From contig CANHRI010000007.1 of assembly GCA_947463515.1 (NCBI GenBank), positions 1 through 64,000 of the forward strand: a DNA stretch of 64,000 nucleotides, given 5' to 3'. The notes beneath the pieces were generated by a model that worked only from the letters and a program-made list of their open reading frames with translations, was not told the DNA's origin and did not search any database. Numbering within the stretch: the first letter of the stretch is position 1; each line of letters begins with the position of its first letter. This document shows, one piece after another, positions 57,855 to 64,000 of the stretch. Position numbers and translations under genes: made by a program. This DNA is from Flavobacteriaceae bacterium. Its GTDB lineage: Bacteria; Bacteroidota; Bacteroidia; Flavobacteriales; Flavobacteriaceae.

Positions 57855-60800
57855 TTATTGTTTGATAAATCGTTTTGTAGCAGCTCCTTCAGCCGTAGAT
57901 ACTTCTAAAAGATAGGTGCCTGGCGCAAGGTTTTGTACTTCAATACCTTCGCCTTGCGTGGTACCGCGTTGCACTTCTTGACCCATCACATTCACAATGC
58001 GGTAGGAAGCCTCTTGGGCTAAATCGGAAATATACAATACATCACGCACTGGGTTTGGATATACTTTAACAGCCAACTCTGGTGTGCTTTCCTCGCCTCG
58101 AGCTGTAGCGGTAATGTTTACGGTGTAATCTTCCACTTGACCAAAACCGAAAATTTCACAAGCGGTGGGTACCGCATTGTACTTCATAGAAACGCGCATA
58201 CGGGTAGTTCCTAAAGCAGCGGTAGTGGGTATAGTGAACGAACCTGAAACTGGAGTTGTATTGGTAGGATTACGAGAAAATACGCGCTCTCCAGTATCCA
58301 AGAAATCACCATCGCGATTTAAATCGATAAATACAGCATAACCTTCACGATACACCGTAGCCGTCCACGTTGGAGTAATGGTGATCGTATTGGCCACACC
58401 CCGAACTAAATTGGTCGAGATAGCGGTAAAATCTTCATAACCGGCCGTTCCTGTTGAGGCATTATTGATGGTTCTCAATTGAACACGTCCGATACGCTCA
58501 TCGGCAGTACTGTTTCCTTGGGAGGCACAATACGTTACCGAAGCCGTTAATGTGGTTACCGTAACCGTATTACTGTTTGCTGAAACGTTCCCTGCTGCAT
58601 CTTTAGCGCGAACGTTAAAGGTGTAAGTGGTTGCAGCCGTTAATCCAGTTACTGCAAAAGTCGTGTTGGCTGTTGAACCGATTAAGGTTGTGCCACGGAA
58701 TACATCATAACCTGTTACAGCTACGTTATCGGTAGCGCCAGTCCATGACAAATTGGTGCTTGTTGACGTTGTTCCTGACGCAGATAAGGTAGGAGCCGTA
58801 GGCGCAGTAGTATCGGGTGCTGAAGTAGTTACACTAACCGCATTACTAGCCACTGAAACATTTCCTGCAGCATCTTTGGCACGAACTGTAAACGAATAGG
58901 TAGTGGCTGGTGTTAATCCCGTTACTGCAAACGTAGTAGATGCCGTAGAACCCAATAATGTAGCCCCTTGGAACACATCATATCCGGTCACAGCGACGTT
59001 ATCGGTTGCCCCTGTCCAGGATAAGTTGGTTGATGTACCTGTTGTTCCCGAAGCACTTAACGTTGGTGCTGTTGGTGCTTGTGTATCAGCTACACCTGAA
59101 GTAATAGTGAAGTTGGCATTGGAAACATCAAAGAAAATATGGTTGGTTCCTTTTACCATGATACGACAAGTCGTGCTCGGTGTATTTGGAATAGTTACGG
59201 CTTGCGTTCCATCATTGGGGGTCGCCGCTAATAAGGTTGACCATGTGGAGCCACCGTTGGTAGAAAGCATGATATCTACATTGGCACAATTCACTCCATT
59301 GGCAGTAGTTCCTGCTACATTCCAAGTAATGGTTTGAGACGATCCGCCTGTGTACGACACAGCAGTGTTCGGTGCTGTTACTGTAAACGGACCTGCAGTA
59401 CCATTTACTGTGACAATCATATCGTCGCTGTTGTTGTTACCCCCACCGACACGGTTGTCGCGAACGGTTAAACGGAAATTCATGGTACGTGCCACAGAGG
59501 GCAAGGCCTCCACGGTAATTTCAGTTCCCGCAGTGGTGGTCGCTCCCGCTAGGATCGATTGCATTCTTGGGAAATAACGCACTGGAGACGTAGAAGAATT
59601 GTAGGAACGGAACGTAGGACCACTGGTACGTGTAGCACTCGCAGCTGAACTTGCACCTGTAGCTGTAGAAGCGGCATTGTCAAACTGTTCCCAATTGTAA
59701 GTGATTACATCACCATTGCTGTCAGACCCCGCTCCTGTCAACATGAAAGGCGTGCTACGTGGAATCGTATAATCCAAACCGGCATTGGCAGTGGGTACTG
59801 CATTTCCGGTAGGCGTATTTACTGAACACGTTTTGGCTTTGATATTGTTGGTCACTTGCTGAATACTAAACGCATGGAAATATGCATCCGAATTCGGCTG
59901 CACATCTTGACTGGTGATTCCTGCATACCCCATAATGGTAGATCCAGATCCGGGTTCCATATTTGCTCCTGTTCCTTCGTTACTCATTGAAAAGGTATGA
60001 TTCGCACCAAATTGGTGACCCATTTCATGCGCTACATAATCGATGTCAAAGGTGTCGCCAGTCGGAATCGTACTCGATGTAAAAGCACTTCCTTTTCCAG
60101 AGGCACAAATACAGCCGATACATCCTGCATTCCCGTTATTCGAAGCTCTCACAAATAAATGTCCTACATCATAATTGGCATCGCCAATAACAGAAGTTAA
60201 AGTTGATTGCAATTGACTGTTGTAGCTTGTAGTATAGGGATCTGTCGCTGCATCGGTATAAATTACCAAGTCAGTATTGGCAATCAACACCATACGCGCA
60301 TTGAAATCGTTTTCAAAAACCCCATTAACACGCGTCATTGTGTTATTAACTGCAGCTAACGCTAAGGCTTTGGTACCACCAAAATAGGCGGTATATTCCC
60401 CTGTACACGATAATGCCAAACGATAGGTTCGCAATACACCATCATCTGCATTTGGACGCGCTTCCATACTGTTTGTCAAAACTTGGGCCATGGGCTCATC
60501 ATCGACCAAACAACGGAAGGTATCCGCAGCAATATAGGACCCTTTTTGAAAAATGGTATACGTATTTAAATCTTCTGTCAAGGGCTCAATAAACTCCGCT
60601 TTGCGATCGGCACCTAGCACCATTGATTTAAATCCAAGGGGAGAAACACTGAAATACGCCGTTAATGTTGGATGATCCACACCGTAGCCGATGTAGGATT
60701 TGATTTCAGGATATTGTGCTGCTAAAGCGGGATCCATATTGGAATTTTCAAACACTTGAAAACGCTCCATTACCCCTTTACTGTTGGGAATTTCCACAAT

Positions 60801-61031
60801 TACAGCACTCGAACGACCCGTAAAATTGCGTTGAGGCGCTGCTTGTAAGGCTGCTTTAAAATCATTGACGCGCAAGTGCATCACATTTTGTTCTGGAAGT
60901 TGTATACGGCTCTCCAACAAGGTTGCATTTCCTCGCGAGGCCGAACTCCAAAATGAGCCCTTTTGCTGTGCCGACACCAAACTGGTAAAGGTCAAAAGAG
61001 CGATAGTTAGTAATCTGAACTTCATATTCAT
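57855..61031 (-). CDS. Reprolysin-like zinc metalloprotease with two Fn3 domains, GEVED-like domain and T9SS sorting domain
   Basis: HEMGHQFGANHTF zinc motif; two near-identical PTAPTLSASGTT...DAAGNVS units; ELAVKVYPNPVRDVLYI...GTYLLEVSTAEGAATKRFIKQ C-terminus. Confidence 0.92.
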   Translation of the reverse strand: MNMKFRLLTIALLTFTSLVSAQQKGSFWSSASRGNATLLESRIQLPEQNVMHLRVNDFKAALQAAPQRNFTGRSSAVIVEIPNSKGVMERFQVFENSNMDPALAAQYPEIKSYIGYGVDHPTLTAYFSVSPLGFKSMVLGADRKAEFIEPLTEDLNTYTIFQKGSYIAADTFRCLVDDEPMAQVLTNSMEARPNADDGVLRTYRLALSCTGEYTAYFGGTKALALAAVNNTMTRVNGVFENDFNARMVLIANTDLVIYTDAATDPYTTSYNSQLQSTLTSVIGDANYDVGHLFVRASNNGNAGCIGCICASGKGSAFTSSTIPTGDTFDIDYVAHEMGHQFGANHTFSMSNEGTGANMEPGSGSTIMGYAGITSQDVQPNSDAYFHAFSIQQVTNNIKAKTCSVNTPTGNAVPTANAGLDYTIPRSTPFMLTGAGSDSNGDVITYNWEQFDNAASTATGASSAASATRTSGPTFRSYNSSTSPVRYFPRMQSILAGATTTAGTEITVEALPSVARTMNFRLTVRDNRVGGGNNNSDDMIVTVNGTAGPFTVTAPNTAVSYTGGSSQTITWNVAGTTANGVNCANVDIMLSTNGGSTWSTLLAATPNDGTQAVTIPNTPSTTCRIMVKGTNHIFFDVSNANFTITSGVADTQAPTAPTLSASGTTGTSTNLSWTGATDNVAVTGYDVFQGATLLGSTASTTFAVTGLTPATTYSFTVRAKDAAGNVSVASNAVSVTTSAPDTTAPTAPTLSASGTTSTSTNLSWTGATDNVAVTGYDVFRGTTLIGSTANTTFAVTGLTAATTYTFNVRAKDAAGNVSANSNTVTVTTLTASVTYCASQGNSTADERIGRVQLRTINNASTGTAGYEDFTAISTNLVRGVANTITITPTWTATVYREGYAVFIDLNRDGDFLDTGERVFSRNPTNTTPVSGSFTIPTTAALGTTRMRVSMKYNAVPTACEIFGFGQVEDYTVNITATARGEESTPELAVKVYPNPVRDVLYISDLAQEASYRIVNVMGQEVQRGTTQGEGIEVQNLAPGTYLLEVSTAEGAATKRFIKQ

Positions 61032-61228
61032 TCGCTTTTTAGGTTACAGCTTCGAAAGTATTAAGTTTTTGTTAAGAAATCGGCTCCCGTTAACAAAAGA
61101 TATTAACAAATCGATGAAATGCAGCACTTTAAATATCCATTTTATAACAATTTTACAATTTTATTGTTGTATATCCATTATCAAAAAAATGGAATAAAAA
61201 ATCTGCGTATTTTCGTAAAAAAAAAGAA

Positions 61229-62341
61229 ATGACCTATAGTTTTTGGGAAATAAAAAATTGGTTTACGAATGTAGATTACACCATCGTAGGGAGTGGAATT
61301 GTGGGATTGCATTGCGGTTTACATTTACGGGAACGGTTTCCACAAGCTAAAATACTTATTCTTGAACGCGGTATTTTACCCCAAGGCGCAAGCACAAAAA
61401 ATGCGGGTTTTGCCTGTTTTGGAAGCATTTCAGAAGTTATCGACGACTTGAAAACGCACTCGGAAGAGGAAGTGATTCAATTGATCCAAAAACGTTGGGA
61501 GGGACTGCAACTTTTACGCAAAAGCATCGGCGATGACCTATTGGATTTTAAGCCTCATGGCGGATATGAATTGTTTTTAAAAGAAGATGAAAGCTTATAC
61601 CATGAATGTTTGCAAAAAATTCCCTTTGTAAATGACCTTTTGAAGCCGCTTTTTAAATCGGATGTTTTTGCCCGCGAAATGGATCGTTTCGACTTTAAAG
61701 GCATCCACGAATATGTTGTTTTTAATCCTTTTGAAGCCCAAATCGACACGGGAAATATGATGCAGGTTTTACTGCAAAAAGCAGCTGCAGCGGGAATATT
61801 AATCCTTAACCAAATGGAGGTAAAGGGCTATTATGAAAGCAACAATCAGGTGCAAGTTGAATTGGAACAGCTGCGCTTTGCGACCCAAAAATTACTTTTT
61901 ACTACCAATGGCTTTGCGGGTGGAATAACCCAAAATGCGGTTCGTCCCGCACGAGCACAAGTGTTGATTACCGAACCCATTCCGGACTTAGATATTCGAG
62001 GAACCTTTCATTTGGATCGCGGTTATTATTATTTCCGTAATTTTGAAAACCGAATACTATTGGGCGGCGGAAGAAATTTGGATTTTGAAGGAGAAACCAC
62101 AACCGAGCTGGAAACCACAGAAAAAATTCAAAACCGTTTAGACCAGCTTTTAAAAGAAGTAATTCTTCCGGGTAAAGAAGTTAACGTTGCACACCGTTGG
62201 AGTGGCATCATGGGGATTGGAAATAGTAAAAAACCTATTGTTGAACGTTTGTCAGAACACACGTATTGCGGCGTACGAATGGGCGGTATGGGCGTAGCCA
62301 TCGGGAGTTTGGTAGGAAAAGAATTAGCAGACTTGATATAA
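61229..62341 (+). CDS. FAD-dependent oxidoreductase (DAO family)
   Basis: DYTIVGSGIVGLHCGLHLRERFPQAKILILERG dinucleotide-binding motif. Confidence 0.9.
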   Translation: MTYSFWEIKNWFTNVDYTIVGSGIVGLHCGLHLRERFPQAKILILERGILPQGASTKNAGFACFGSISEVIDDLKTHSEEEVIQLIQKRWEGLQLLRKSIGDDLLDFKPHGGYELFLKEDESLYHECLQKIPFVNDLLKPLFKSDVFAREMDRFDFKGIHEYVVFNPFEAQIDTGNMMQVLLQKAAAAGILILNQMEVKGYYESNNQVQVELEQLRFATQKLLFTTNGFAGGITQNAVRPARAQVLITEPIPDLDIRGTFHLDRGYYYFRNFENRILLGGGRNLDFEGETTTELETTEKIQNRLDQLLKEVILPGKEVNVAHRWSGIMGIGNSKKPIVERLSEHTYCGVRMGGMGVAIGSLVGKELADLI

Positions 62342-62348
62342 TCTAACC

Positions 62349-63035
62349 ATGAAACGATTCTTGAAAATAGTACGGAAAATTATACTTTGGTTCTTAGGAT
62401 TATCCATCGGTGCTGTCATCTTGTTTAAATGGGTTCCCATTCCGTTTACGCCTTTAATGATCACCCGTGCTATCGAAAACAAATGGGATGGCAAAGAAAT
62501 GATTTGCAACCACGATTGGGTACCGCTAGATAGTATTTCGGTCAATCTACAACGGGCCGTCATCGCCAGTGAAGATGGAACTTTTGAAGAACATTGGGGT
62601 TTTGATTTTACCGCCATGCAAAAAGCATTCAAAAACAACCAAAAAGGCCGACGCATCAAAGGGGGAAGTACTATTTCACAACAAACCGCCAAAAATGTGT
62701 TCCTGTGGCAAGGGAGAAGCTATGTGCGAAAAATTTTTGAAGCCTATTTTACCGTTTTGATTGAAGTAATTTGGAGCAAAGAACGCATCATGGAGGTATA
62801 CCTCAACAGTATAGAAATGGGCGATGGCGTGTATGGAGCCGAAGCTGCCGCAAACTATTGGTACGACCATTCGGTGCGATCGTTAACCAAACGGGAAGCG
62901 GCCGGTATTGCTGCTATTCTACCGAATCCCCGTAAATATAAACCCGTCAATAGCTCGAGCTATATTGAACGACGAAAAGATAAAATACTGCGAATTATGA
63001 GGCATGTGAAACGTCCCGCTTATTTGGAACCTTAA
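62349..63035 (+). CDS. mtgA: Monofunctional biosynthetic peptidoglycan transglycosylase
   Basis: IASEDGTFEEHWGFD, GGSTISQQTAKNVFLWQGRSYVRK, MEVYLNSIEMGDGVYGAEAAA. Confidence 0.95.
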   Translation: MKRFLKIVRKIILWFLGLSIGAVILFKWVPIPFTPLMITRAIENKWDGKEMICNHDWVPLDSISVNLQRAVIASEDGTFEEHWGFDFTAMQKAFKNNQKGRRIKGGSTISQQTAKNVFLWQGRSYVRKIFEAYFTVLIEVIWSKERIMEVYLNSIEMGDGVYGAEAAANYWYDHSVRSLTKREAAGIAAILPNPRKYKPVNSSSYIERRKDKILRIMRHVKRPAYLEP

Positions 63036-63073
63036 AAAAAAGCGTTGTTTTTTTAGAACAACGCTTTTCTTTT
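63033..63073. terminator. Bidirectional terminator between mtgA and DoxX-like gene
   Basis: AAAAAAAAGCGTTGTTTTTTTAGAACAACGCTTTTCTTTTTTT. Confidence 0.85.
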
Positions 63074-63074
63074 T

Positions 63075-63455
63075 TTATAAAAACAACGATCGGTATTGCG
63101 ACCAATGTTTGTAAATCAAAATGCTATTCAACACGGCAATTACCAAAGCCACGAGCATCCCTGAAGCATCTAAGAATAAATGAAAGAGCACTATATTTAT
63201 AGAAATTGGTGCCAACATGATTAAGGCAAAGGCAACCCATTTTCGAGTCAATAATAGTGCGCCAATAAAAACTTCCAAAATCCCTAATACTTTCAAAACA
63301 TATCCCGTAGCAGCCAAGGAAGCCATAAATGACGCAGCATTGTTTGGCAGCTGAGGCAACGGAATTAGGGGTGATGGAAGAACTTTGTTGAGTCCAAAAA
63401 CCACCAAGACGAGACCCAGCACTATTCGGACAATTTTAGTAAACATTGAATTCAT
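63075..63455 (-). CDS. DoxX-like membrane protein
   Basis: 126 aa, four TMs, VLGLVLVVFGLNKVLP...LGILEVFIGALLLTRKW. Confidence 0.75.
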   Translation of the reverse strand: MNSMFTKIVRIVLGLVLVVFGLNKVLPSPLIPLPQLPNNAASFMASLAATGYVLKVLGILEVFIGALLLTRKWVAFALIMLAPISINIVLFHLFLDASGMLVALVIAVLNSILIYKHWSQYRSLFL

Positions 63456-63615
63456 AATATACAGGTTTATTGGTTATCATTATGGTAAAAATATAACATT
63501 TTTTATTTATTTTTTGCATTCTTATTGTTAATTTATAAAAACAATCTTTTAAAGTTGCTCCGTTGTAACGTTTAATTTAGGGTTCACACTAATACGTATA
63601 AAAAAGAAAAACAAC

Positions 63616-63774
63616 ATGAATGCACATGAAATAGATTACACCATTTACGGTGAAGAGATGCAATACGTAGCGATAGAATTGGACCCTCAAGAAGTCGTGG
63701 TCGCCGAAGCGGGAAGTTTTATGATGATGGACCACGGCATTCATATGGAAACCATCAATGACAGATGGATATGA
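63616..63774 (+). pseudogene. Truncated TIGR00266/AIM24-family protein, N-terminal about 47 codons only
   Basis: [47 protein letters not shown] then abrupt switch to transposase-derived sequence and stop. Confidence 0.75.
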
Positions 63775-63982
63775 TTGTTATCAAAATGCCTTGGCAGAAA
63801 GAATAAATGGGATTATAAAGAATGAATTTTTAATCTATAAATGTAAGGATGGTAAAACATTAGAAAAGCTTATTGAAACATCAATAAAGACTTATAATAA
63901 TAAAAGGCATCATTTAAGCTTATCAATGAAAACTCCTAACTTTATACATGAAAAAACCAGTCAGCAAATACCGACTGGTTAA
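63758..63982 (+). mobile_element. C-terminal part of an IS3-family (OrfB/rve) transposase
   Basis: [28 protein letters not shown]...KTYNNKRHHLSLSMKTPNFIH typical of the IS3-family integrase core C-terminus. Confidence 0.88.
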
Positions 63983-64000
63983 TATAATTTTTATTGTAAA

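Overview
This 64 kb window is a chromosomal segment from a Bacteroidetes genome, most likely Flavobacteriaceae. The taxonomic call rests on alternative complex III (act) genes, T9SS-sorted proteins, TTTG-N18/19-TANNTTTG promoters and typical flavobacterial gene neighbourhoods. Most of it is housekeeping: coxB plus actA-F, infB-nusA-rimP, a universal stress protein, tRNA-Gln(UUG), a DUF2723 protein, polA, rplM-rpsI-rpsB-tsf, an M3 peptidase, a TraB/GumN-like protein with a queuosine-precursor transporter and tag, aat, a histidine kinase, greA, ahcY, an S9 peptidase, a reprolysin-like T9SS protease and mtgA. The points most worth a second look are: (1) an MNT/HEPT cassette lying between the present 3' end of an S9 peptidase gene and a second, in-frame copy of that 3' end (17 codons plus stop); (2) a TPP-riboswitch-controlled TonB receptor next to PnuC and a NadR-like kinase fused to DUF4301, which may be a B1-scavenging locus, with a hairpin over the receptor start codon; (3) intrinsic-terminator-like leaders in front of both rimP-nusA-infB and greA; (4) a candidate three-way-junction RNA in the rpsB leader; (5) dispersed intergenic palindromes and repeats, including inverted copies about 3.7 kb apart and a 91-bp tandem array; (6) a GC-rich structured intergenic island; (7) a TIGR00266/AIM24-family gene joined to the 3' part of an IS3-type transposase at the right edge. 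No CRISPR array, rRNA or prophage was seen. Everything was read by eye from the sequence and ORF track; no database search or folding program was run.
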